Shown: positions 56,850 through 64,000 of the stretch, one piece after another
Layout of the letters: every line of letters begins with the position of its first letter
Numbering within the stretch: position 1 is the stretch's first letter
NCBI GenBank assembly: GCA_007570785.1
Contig: ML660777.1
Coordinates: forward strand, 10,682,243-10,746,242
From: Antilocapra americana
Lineage: Eukaryota; Chordata; Mammalia; Artiodactyla; Antilocapridae
Direction of reading: 5' to 3'
Length of the DNA stretch: 64,000 nucleotides
Notes under the pieces: generated by a model
What the model was told of the DNA's origin: nothing
What the model saw: only the letters and a program-made list of their open reading frames with translations
The model's database searches: none
Made by a program: the position numbers and the translations under genes

Positions 56850-58460
56850 AAGTTTCTGCCGGTCAAGTTTGAGGCTTGAACGAGAGAAGCCCGCGGACGG
56901 TCGACTGACCGGCTCCTCACAGTAGCCGCCTGGCAGGTCAGCCACAGTGACATTCGTCGCTGGACTCTTACGAGGGCTTGGGGGAGTGGGGGGAGAGTGG
57001 CGATCGCTCCTGAGCCCAAATCGCCGCGGCCTCGGGCAGAGCGGCAGCTTCTGGCGAGGAACTCGGTGGCTGGAACTGCGGAGCGGCGCGCACCGGGCAT
57101 CGGTAAGACACGGGCCCCGGCGATCTGGAGGTGGGAGGGGGTCGGGAAGAGCCGCTAAGCCGCTGGAGGGCGCGGTCCCCGGATGCCGGGGGTGCGTCGG
57201 GTCTGGGGCTGCGGAGCTGAGGCTGTGCGCCAGGGGCGCGCCAGCCGGGCAGGGCGGCTCTTCCTCTCAGGTCGCCGCGCCTACCTGCTACTTTTCTAGT
57301 GTTGTGCAGAGGACGAGAAACTCTCAGGCTCTTCCCAGACCCGAGACTGCCTGGCCGGGAGTAGCCCGCGGGCCTTGGGACGCACCTGTTGCCGGAGCAC
57401 GATCCTCGCCTCCCCGCCGTCTCCCACTCGGGCAGCCAGGGCGCGGGGTGTGGCCTGGAGAGCGCGGCCCGGCTGCCGCCCGCCCGCTCACTCTGCTCCA
57501 GGCCTGCCGCATGGGCCCCCGGCCAGGGCCAAGGTCACGGCGCGTCTCTGGTTGAGGTTCCTTTGGACAGGCGCAGGCTCGGCCCCACGCCGGCTGCCTT
57601 CCTCTCCCTTCCCAGCACGCGCCGGGGAGTGGGCGATGGCAGAGACCACCCTCGGAAAGCAATCTGCAGCTGCTTGCCCTAGTGGGGCTTCCAGCCTGCT
57701 CCCTTTCAGGCTGCGGGCTTATCCCGAGGGGCTGAGCTCGTGGGTGAGGCAGTCGAGTGGAAGTGCATTCTCCGAGTCCAAAGCGACTCCGCCAGACCAG
57801 CGCCCAGGAGCAGCGCCAGCGATGGTCTGGTGGACATCTCTGCCTTTTCGGCCCTGGCTAGTGCCAACCCATTTTATAGCGAGCAAAACGGTGGCTCCTT
57901 TAGTCACTCTCCCTCTTTGCCAAGAGCTAAGGAATGAGGAACAAGCCTCCTAGGAGAGGATGGGACTCCTGGAAGGCTAAAAATGTTGGCCTGGCTGGAG
58001 CCTTGGGCCTTGAGCCATTCCAGGCTCACACAAAGTGGCCCTTGGGGAAAGCAGAGGGCGACTAGAGAGGAGAGGACCGCGCCCCCGACTGTGACCGAGG
58101 ACCTCGGGCCAGGACACACTCCAAGCATTGCCTCCGTACTGGAGCCAAAAACCTTTTGGTGGTGGAGTGGATCTGGTCCAGGCAGGCAGAGGCCCAGCGC
58201 CCCTTCTGCACCCAGTGCAGCCCCCCTTGGGCCTGGCTGCTGTCAGCCTATGTCCCTCTCTCCGTGGAAAGATGCGGAAAGATGCAGCGGGGGAAAGAGT
58301 GGCTTCTGGTTCTGACTTCCAAAACACAGCCCCCAGTCTCTTCAGCCCCGCAAGTGAATTCTTCAGTTTGTATTGAGCGCACTGCTTCCCACCTTCCCCC
58401 CAACACACTCTTTCCCTCCCCGCCCCCCATCCCCCCCCGCAACTTTACTTTCTCTATTAA
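56850..58460. promoter_or_regulatory. CpG-rich block (candidate CpG island) upstream of OLIG3
   Basis: CpG dinucleotides are dense (for example cccgcggacggtcgactgac and aaatcgccgcggcctcgggc), in contrast to the CpG-poor flanks. The densest part is 56880-57620. Several long ORFs on both strands here (up to 202 codons) are expected by chance where GC is high and stops are rare. A consensus-like splice donor, cggtaagaca, sits at 57101-57110. The block may be an unmethylated regulatory platform of OLIG3 or the promoter of a noncoding RNA. Confidence 0.65.
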
Positions 58461-59189
58461 TTGTCAGGGCGGGGCGGGGGGAGGAGGGAGATTTTACTCT
58501 ATTTCATATTGTTCATTGAGAAAATAGGGATTTTTTTAAAAGGTAAATACCTTTCAGCGGCCTGGTTTTTCTACTCCTTTATTTGCAACCCTTCTGCTCA
58601 AATTAGACCTTGCTACTACTTCCTAAAGTCAAACCTGAGCAGCAGCATTCTCATTTGGGGCATGGGAAGGACAGAGGTCGATACCCAAGGGTCAGGAAGG
58701 TGGTTTTGACGGGGGTGGGGGTGGGGGTTGTGTAGTGGCCCAAAGGCGAGGAAGCCGCTTTAGCTCCGGTCCAGCGCTCCCGGCCCCACACCACGATCAG
58801 CAGAAGAGCTTCTGAAGGCTGTGGTCCGGACCACGCCTCTTCCCCCAGCTTCCGTCCATCACCTGGGACGTTGTCCGAACGTGTGCGTTCTGGAACCCTT
58901 TTGCTCAAAAGCAGCTTGAGGGATGTCGTTATCTGAGTTCAGATGGGCGAACCCGGTGCATTAGGAAACATTCCTTTTGCTTGGATATTAGGAGTGCGTT
59001 TGGATATCAGTCTCTCCACATCCAACCGAATCCCTTGGATTTTTCGTTTTAAGAAACTTTCTATGGAGCCGACAGGAGAATGAGAGGCTTGTGTCCAATC
59101 TTCAAGGGCACTAAGATCCTGGCCTTGACGAGGGGGTGCTGGCTATTTCCTTTATATTTTCTTTACGGAGAAGCAATGATCAGTGTCGA
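58461..59189. other. OLIG3 upstream, unique
   Basis: Lower-CpG sequence between two CpG-rich blocks, with G-rich runs near 58470 and 58712. No gene is seen. Confidence 0.5.
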
Positions 59190-59970
59190 GAAAGGATCCG
59201 TCCCCACTCTCGTCTCCCCACCCGACCTGCTTTCGCGGCCTGACGGTGACGAGGCACAGCTTCACGGAGCGCGCGAGCTCGTGAGGACCTGGGCGTGCAT
59301 CCCTCTCCTGTCGGCCGCTCCATTTGCGTCAATGGAAAGTGAAGCCTCTTTTACCTCGCGAGTCCTGGAGGCTTGCAGCTACTCTGCGGCGCAGTGGGAA
59401 GCCCTGACTGCTCGAGATTCCCGGATTGTTTCAGTTTTGCACTTGCCACCGAGACACTCAGCCGCAACCTCACATTTTCCTCCCGTTCCTCCGAGCCCGG
59501 AGCGTGGAAGTGCCCAGGTTTTTCTAGAGGCCGCCCCCAGGGCCGCTTCCCTTCCGGGGATTTCTGCCTTCCGGCCTCTCAGGCGGCTTAGCTAGTTCCG
59601 ACTGACAAAAACTCAGCAAGGGGGAAGAAAGGTCGGCGCCGAGCTCCCCCTTGGAACCGAAGGCTCCAAACTCCAAGCCTCCTCTTTATTACCCAGCATG
59701 GACTGTGCGCGGGACCGCAGGGCTCACGCGCGCACGCACAAGAGGCTCTTCGGATCTTATGGTGCCAAACCACACACACACATACCCACAGTCGTAGTTT
59801 ATTATTCGACCCTGAGCTCCTGCTCTCCCGGACCGCGGGTGTGGGGCGGCCCCGGCAGGGGAACGCGGAGCAGCCGATGCTCCGCCCGCGCGCACAGCGC
59901 TCGAAGGCCCTCCGGCCGAGCTGCAGGAGGGGGACCGCTCCGCCATCTTCAGCCAGAGCCAGGGTCAGGG
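59190..59970. promoter_or_regulatory. Second CpG-rich block upstream of OLIG3
   Basis: Dense CpG (for example cacggagcgcgcgagctcgt and tccgcccgcgcgcacagcgc), ending about 0.9 kb before the TATA box. ORFs on both strands (171, 155 and 112 codons) are mutually overlapping and lack domains. Confidence 0.6.
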
Positions 59971-60697
59971 AGTTGGGGGGTAGCCGGAGAAGAAACAATC
60001 TCTCCCAGTGTTCTAGGGAAACTTTGCAATCCTTAACTCCCTCCCCACCGGCCACTTTTCGTCTCCTTTCCTTCTCAAGTGTCTCTCATTGTAACGCCAG
60101 GGTAGGTTTGTTTCCTCATTTCCAGGTCTTAAGAAGTTACAGAATCTGGCAACATTGAAATTCTTTCAGTAATCTATTTATCAAAACGAAAGAAAAGATA
60201 TAAAAAGCCAAACACCCATTCTCACAGCAGCGTTGGGGGCACACCCCCGTCACCCACTACATCCCATTACAACCACACCGGAGGGCCCCATAAAGAAAAT
60301 AAGCACATTGTCAGTGTTTAGGGACAGAAATCTAATGAAATGACCTTCAGGCTGTGCACGTCGAGAGGCATCCCCCTGCCCCTCCCACCTTGACCCCGGC
60401 GTGTTGAACCTGCCCTTCCTGTTCATTCCCGTCATTGAAACTGTTCCACTGAAGCTTCTTTTGCCCGCGTTTTCCAAAACTTGGGAGTAGCTGTGAAAGA
60501 GAGGAGAGAATGTTTCAATTCCTTCCAACCCCAGAGGAATGTCCACCTGGCTCCCTTCCGTTTCCTTCCTTCGGTGCTTTTAGGTGTGCTTTGGTTAGGG
60601 AAATTAGGAAGGGGAGTAGGGTGGAGGAAAGTTGTTTCCTTTCCTTTCTTTCTTTCTTTTTTTTAATCCAGAAGGCGCGAGCTGGAGCGGTGAGTGT

Positions 60698-60705
60698 GTC
60701 AATCA
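60698..60705 (-). promoter_or_regulatory. PBX/MEIS-like motif
   Basis: gtcaatca is the reverse complement of TGATTGAC, a PBX-type site, about 230 bp before the inferred start. This is a motif match only. Confidence 0.3.
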
Positions 60706-60767
60706 GAGGGTTTTGTGCCTGGGGGCTCCTAGCAGTTCTGAGCAGAGGTGTCCCAGGGCGGCCCCAC

Positions 60768-60837
60768 AATGAATATGAATAGGAATCCTTGCTAAATGGG
60801 ACAGCAAAGCGCACCGCCCTGAATGATGGCACGTCAT
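60768..60837. promoter_or_regulatory. Proximal promoter motifs (POU-like and CRE half-site)
   Basis: aatgaatatgaat at 60768-60780 resembles POU/octamer sites. ACGTCA at 60831-60836 is a cyclic-AMP-response-element half-site. Both lie within 160 bp of the inferred start. Function is inferred from the motifs alone. Confidence 0.3.
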
Positions 60838-60896
60838 CCTAACCAGCCCAGGATAGATAGGAGGGTTCCTTTTGTCTCTTTTCTCCGCCGCAGCTC

Positions 60897-60904
60897 TATA
60901 AAAG
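60897..60904 (+). promoter_or_regulatory. OLIG3: TATA box of OLIG3
   Basis: TATAAAAG in the context cagctctataaaagcccctc is a consensus TATA box. Transcription would start about 25-32 bp downstream, near 60925-60932, giving a 5' UTR of about 225 bp before the ATG at 61154. Confidence 0.75.
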
Positions 60905-61153
60905 CCCCTCTTTTTCAGCGTGAGGTTAGTTCAAGCACACACCCACGAGCTGTCCAGGAAACAGCCAAACCAGAGAGAAGGGAGTGGGGAGGGAGAAAGG
61001 CGGGGAAGGCAGTGCCTCAGCTTTTCTTCTCACGTCTTGCCGCTGAGAAGTGGGTTGCTGGGCTCTGTAGCTTTTTTTTTTTTTTAATTCAAGATTTTCT
61101 CTAATTTCCCGCCTAAAGCTTCCCCACGGTAGGGCCGCATCCCCTATAATAAA

Positions 61154-61972
61154 ATGAATTCTGATTCAAGCTCTGTCTCCAGCAGAGCTTCATCTCCGGA
61201 CATGGATGAGATGTATCTGAGGGACCACCACCACCGCCATCACCACCACCAGGAGAGCCGCCTCAACTCGGTCTCGTCCACGCAGGGCGACATGGTGCAG
61301 AAGATGCCCGGGGAAAGCCTCTCGCGGGCCGGCGCCAAGGCCGCGGGCGAGAGCAGCAAATACAAAATCAAGAAGCAGCTGTCGGAGCAGGACCTCCAGC
61401 AGTTGAGACTGAAGATCAACGGACGCGAGCGCAAGCGGATGCACGACCTGAACCTAGCCATGGACGGGCTGCGCGAGGTCATGCCGTACGCGCACGGGCC
61501 CTCGGTGCGCAAACTCTCCAAGATCGCCACTCTCCTGCTGGCCAGAAACTACATCCTCATGCTCACCAGCTCCTTGGAGGAGATGAAGAGGTTGGTTGGT
61601 GAGATCTACGGGGGCCACCACTCGGCCTTCCACTGCGGGACCGTGGGCCACTCGGCCGGCCACCCAGCGCACGCCGCCAACGCCGTGCACCCCGTGCATC
61701 CCATCCTGGGCGGCGCGCTCTCCTCTGGCAACGCCTCGTCCCCTCTGTCCGCCGCCTCGCTGCCCGCCATCGGCACCATCCGGCCTCCCCACTCGCTGCT
61801 CAAGGCGCCGTCCACGCCTCCCGCGCTGCAGCTGGGCAGCGGCTTCCAGCACTGGGCCGGGCTGCCCTGCCCCTGCACCATCTGCCAGATGCCGCCGCCG
61901 CCGCACCTGTCCGCTCTGCCCACCGCCAACATGGCCAGGCTATCTGCCGAGTCCAAGGACTTGCTCAAGTGA
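61154..61972 (+). CDS. OLIG3: Oligodendrocyte transcription factor 3 (bHLH)
   Basis: OLIG3 is a nuclear class II basic helix-loop-helix regulator that binds E-box DNA as a dimer. In vertebrates it marks progenitors of the dorsal neural tube and hindbrain and helps specify the dorsal interneuron classes dI1-dI3. The 272-aa product has the expected family length and is intact in one exon. Residues 1-20 are Ser-rich ([12 protein letters not shown]); 25-32 form a His-rich run (HHHRHHHH). The basic region ([13 protein letters not shown], about 88-100) is followed by helix 1 ([11 protein letters not shown]), the loop (YAHGPSVRK) and helix 2 ([20 protein letters not shown]), then [13 protein letters not shown]. 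The C-terminal half is rich in Ala, Pro, His and Ser, with a Cys cluster CPCTICQM at 239-246, ending in ESKDLLK. The ATG has A at -3 and is the first in a frame with family-typical N-terminus [10 protein letters not shown]. No other gene is near; regulation is probably by the CpG-rich blocks and TATA promoter upstream. The antisense frames open here are shadows of its GC-rich codons. Confidence 0.98.
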   Translation: MNSDSSSVSSRASSPDMDEMYLRDHHHRHHHHQESRLNSVSSTQGDMVQKMPGESLSRAGAKAAGESSKYKIKKQLSEQDLQQLRLKINGRERKRMHDLNLAMDGLREVMPYAHGPSVRKLSKIATLLLARNYILMLTSSLEEMKRLVGEIYGGHHSAFHCGTVGHSAGHPAHAANAVHPVHPILGGALSSGNASSPLSAASLPAIGTIRPPHSLLKAPSTPPALQLGSGFQHWAGLPCPCTICQMPPPPHLSALPTANMARLSAESKDLLK

Positions 61973-62490
61973 GCAGCGGGCCGGCCCGGCTGCGGAGGTT
62001 GAGGGGAGAGCGGCGGGCTGGAGGGGTCGGGTCGAGGTGCCGGGCCCGGAAGGAAGGGGGAGCTGGGCGCGTGGCCTGTAGGAGGGTGAGCGGCAGTGGG
62101 ACCTCCCCGTGGCCTCCCACATTGCCTGAGAGATCTTAGATCCTACTTGACCCCCGGAGGGACAGAACTAAGACCAAACTGCAATTTCTAGGTGGTGACG
62201 AAGGGGGACTCGAACCAGACGTCGTGTGTCATGCATGCTTCTTTTCTCCATGCCGCTCCACTTTCTCACTGCCATAAGCTCTTGTCAAGACTGCGTTTGT
62301 TATATAAAGACAGGATCGGTGTAGTTAAACACTTGGCGAAGGGACTTTAGAGTTGGCTCTCTCTGGCTCTGCGTTCTTACCTTGGAAAGGCAACCATCCC
62401 TTCTGTGAGAAACAAATGTAAATACTTCCTTGAGATGGATGCAGTTATGACTGTCTATCCGCTGGACAGTTGATTTTCTAGAGACAATGT

Positions 62491-62573
62491 GGGGAGAGAG
62501 GGGGAAGGGAAGAGAGAGGGAGAGAGAGGAGAGGGAGAGAGAGAAGGAGAGAGAGAGAGAGAGAGAGAGAAAG
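62491..62573. repeat. (GA)n-rich tract in the OLIG3 3' UTR
   Basis: About 80 nt of nearly pure G and A on the transcript strand, ending in a run of at least 13 GA units. The minus-strand ORFs with long SL repeats (62300-62735) come from this tract. Confidence 0.9.
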
Positions 62574-62746
62574 TATCTCAGAGACAAAATGTATCTCAAG
62601 ACCCAAGTTTTGAATTTCAACTCCGGTCCAGGGCATGATAACTCTTCTGTGGGTTTTCCTTAAGACGCAGTGTAGGTCGAAAGAATGCATGCACGCTTCT
62701 AAATGAATCTCTTCTAAACATGTTGTGCAGGCCATGGTGCCATTTT

Positions 62747-62759
62747 CCTTGTAACAAGG
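62747..62759. promoter_or_regulatory. Paired inverted SOX-like motif
   Basis: ccttgtaacaagg is a perfect inverted pair of ACAAGG, a SOX-type core, with one base between. It lies in the 3' UTR of OLIG3. This is a motif match only. Confidence 0.25.
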
Positions 62760-63184
62760 ATTTATTAGTGAATTCTCCGAAGTACTTCATATATCTGTCT
62801 GTGGTTGTAGGAAATGAACAGGGGGCAGAGTGCAAAGACCAAACTCACGCACACGTGCTTCTCCCCCACCCGCCTTTAAACTTCATTCCCAACTTTCCTG
62901 GGCTGTTTCAGGGGCCGGTGATTGCAAGAGCTTGGGCTCCCTCTACTAGCTTGCCCCACCCCCACCCCCCCCTTGCTCAGTTATTCTGCATGCGGGGTCG
63001 CTCTCTCCATCGTCAGCTTTGAAAACTTACTGTGGTTTGGGGAGGGGTGCTGGTTTTATTTTCCTGAACATTTGCTTGAAATATTTTGTTAGGGCTTCAA
63101 AGACAAGACCTGTCTTTATTTTTTATATATTCTTGATAACTATGATATATTTATTAATAACCAGTGTTTCTGGATGAGATTTCA

Positions 63185-63190
63185 AATAAA
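63185..63190 (+). terminator. OLIG3: OLIG3 poly(A) signal
   Basis: Consensus AATAAA in ttcaaataaaaaagaaactt. It is the best-placed signal after the stop codon, and cleavage is expected near 63200-63215. AU-rich sequence (atatatttattaataac, 63146-63162) precedes it. Confidence 0.7.
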
Positions 63191-63205
63191 AAAGAAACTT
63201 TAAAT

Positions 63206-64000
63206 CCTGGCTTTGCCTTTGCCTAAAATTTTTGAAGATGGGGGTAGTGGGTAGGGAACATGTGGCCCCAGTAAAGTGTAGCTGGAAGTAGGGGACAGAT
63301 CTAGGTAGGTGGGATAACACAAAGCATTTTTCCTGATCATTTAAAGGTAAAGAGGTCAGACATATTGGTGTTAATTATTACAATTAAATGTCCTTCAAGT
63401 AGGAGCCTTGTCCACAGTGGTAGTCTTGTGATATTTCAACTCCTATTTCTCTGCAATAATCAGACCTTCATGAACTCAGAAATTGAGTTTTTTATTTCAA
63501 GCGATCTGGAAACCCAGAGTGATAAGAAATGAGAGGCAGAGTTGTGACTGCACTGGCTGTGTTGGCAACAGATAAGAATGAAACAGTAAGTTAACTTCTT
63601 TTCACTTTAAATTGTCCGTGTGGCTTAAAAAAAATCAAGCAAAATAAAATCCAGTGTATGTTTTAAAAATCAAAGAAAAGTGATCTTAAAAAAAATAATT
63701 GAAATCTTAGCCCCCCCACCAGCCTCTTGGTAGCAGACTCCTCAGAGGTAAGGAAGGCCCCTCTGCTTTCTAAGGTGAGTCTGGAGTGAGGCCAGTGACC
63801 ACCCAAGTCTCAGCATCTCCAGATGTGTAGTGGAAACTCTCTTCTTTCCTCCCTTAGAAGATTGCAGATCCCATTAGTTGAATACAAATTATTTGGAAGT
63901 ATTATTGGGTAGGGGCAAGGAGAGAAAGAAAGAAAGCCTTCTACATAAATAATGGCTTAGATGGGTTATTTTAATCAATTACTTATCTCTCTTGCCACCC
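63206..64000. other. Downstream flank of OLIG3, nothing recognised
   Basis: Unique sequence without gene or mobile-element signature. There are short A-rich runs near 63627 and 63690 and a short GAAA-type run near 63920. Confidence 0.5.

Larger units (their letters stand above)
60928..63205 (+). other. OLIG3: Predicted single-exon OLIG3 transcript
   Basis: Inferred from the TATA box (60897) and the AATAAA at 63185. It would be a 2.3-kb intronless mRNA with a 5' UTR of about 225 nt, a CDS of 819 nt and a 3' UTR of about 1.2 kb. Intronless structure is normal for OLIG genes. Both ends are predicted, not observed. Confidence 0.65.

Noticed and set aside
56947..57953. Overlapping ORFs of 202 and 192 codons in the CpG-rich block
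   Set aside because: Several frames on both strands are open together, the compositions are low-complexity (Gly, Arg, Ala, Pro), and no domain is visible. High GC makes stops rare, so these are chance frames.
59080..60158. ORFs of 171, 155, 112 and 105 codons near the second CpG block
   Set aside because: They overlap one another on both strands, have no recognisable domain, and sit in promoter-like DNA.
61454..62081. 150-codon minus and 161-codon plus frames overlapping OLIG3
   Set aside because: They are shadows of the GC-rich OLIG3 coding sequence in other frames. The OLIG3 frame itself is a full-length family match.
62300..62735. Minus-strand ORFs with long Ser-Leu repeats
   Set aside because: They are a direct translation of the (GA)n tract in the OLIG3 3' UTR.
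1..64000. CRISPR arrays, operons, tRNA or rRNA genes, prokaryotic defence systems
   Set aside because: The sequence is vertebrate nuclear DNA. No regularly spaced repeats with unique spacers were seen, and tRNA-like segments all belong to SINEs.

Overview
The window is nuclear DNA of a ruminant, most likely a bovid (cattle, sheep, goat or a relative). This rests on dense ruminant-specific retroposons: BovB (RTE-type) LINEs, Bov-A/Bov-tA SINEs that share the BovB tail, CHR-type tRNA-Glu SINEs of the whale-ruminant lineage, ruminant L1, and a mariner MITE of the type seen in cattle. The species cannot be fixed from the sequence alone.

Only one protein-coding gene is convincing: OLIG3, an intact single-exon basic helix-loop-helix transcription factor of 272 aa at 61154-61972 (+). 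It has a TATA box at 60897, an inferred transcription start near 60928 and a poly(A) signal at 63185. In other mammals OLIG3 lies between IFNGR1 and TNFAIP3 with its 5' side facing TNFAIP3. The 61 kb upstream of it here is therefore probably part of the OLIG3-TNFAIP3 gene desert; neither neighbour is in the window.

Layout. 1-53 kb is an intergenic desert full of repeats of many ages: ancient MIR, L2, MER5A and hAT elements, MaLR LTR and ERV-L pol remnants, older L1M pieces, then ruminant L1, BovB and Bov-A/tA copies, often nested in one another. About 53.04-64 kb holds essentially no interspersed transposon. It contains AT-rich unique DNA (53.0-56.8 kb), two CpG-rich blocks (about 56.85-58.46 and 59.19-59.97 kb), the TATA promoter, OLIG3 and its 3' UTR. 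This is the usual look of a developmental-regulator locus protected from insertion.

No CRISPR array, operon, rRNA or tRNA gene, or prokaryotic-type system is present. The observations most worth checking are: a near-palindromic tail-to-tail pair of BovB LINEs at 48.9-52.4 kb; a mariner MITE hairpin at 42644-42726 that resembles bovine miR-2284/2285 precursors; a perfect 21-bp-arm quasi-palindrome with a tandem copy at 18587-18647; an ERV-L pol remnant at 23.9-24.5 kb; a repeat-free segment with a 203-codon ORF at 41.3-42.5 kb; and a possible CpG-island promoter with a splice donor about 3.8 kb upstream of OLIG3. I saw no clear sign of a wholly new biological system. Repeat names are from memory of consensus sequences, not from a database search, and repeat boundaries are approximate (often within 5-20 bp).
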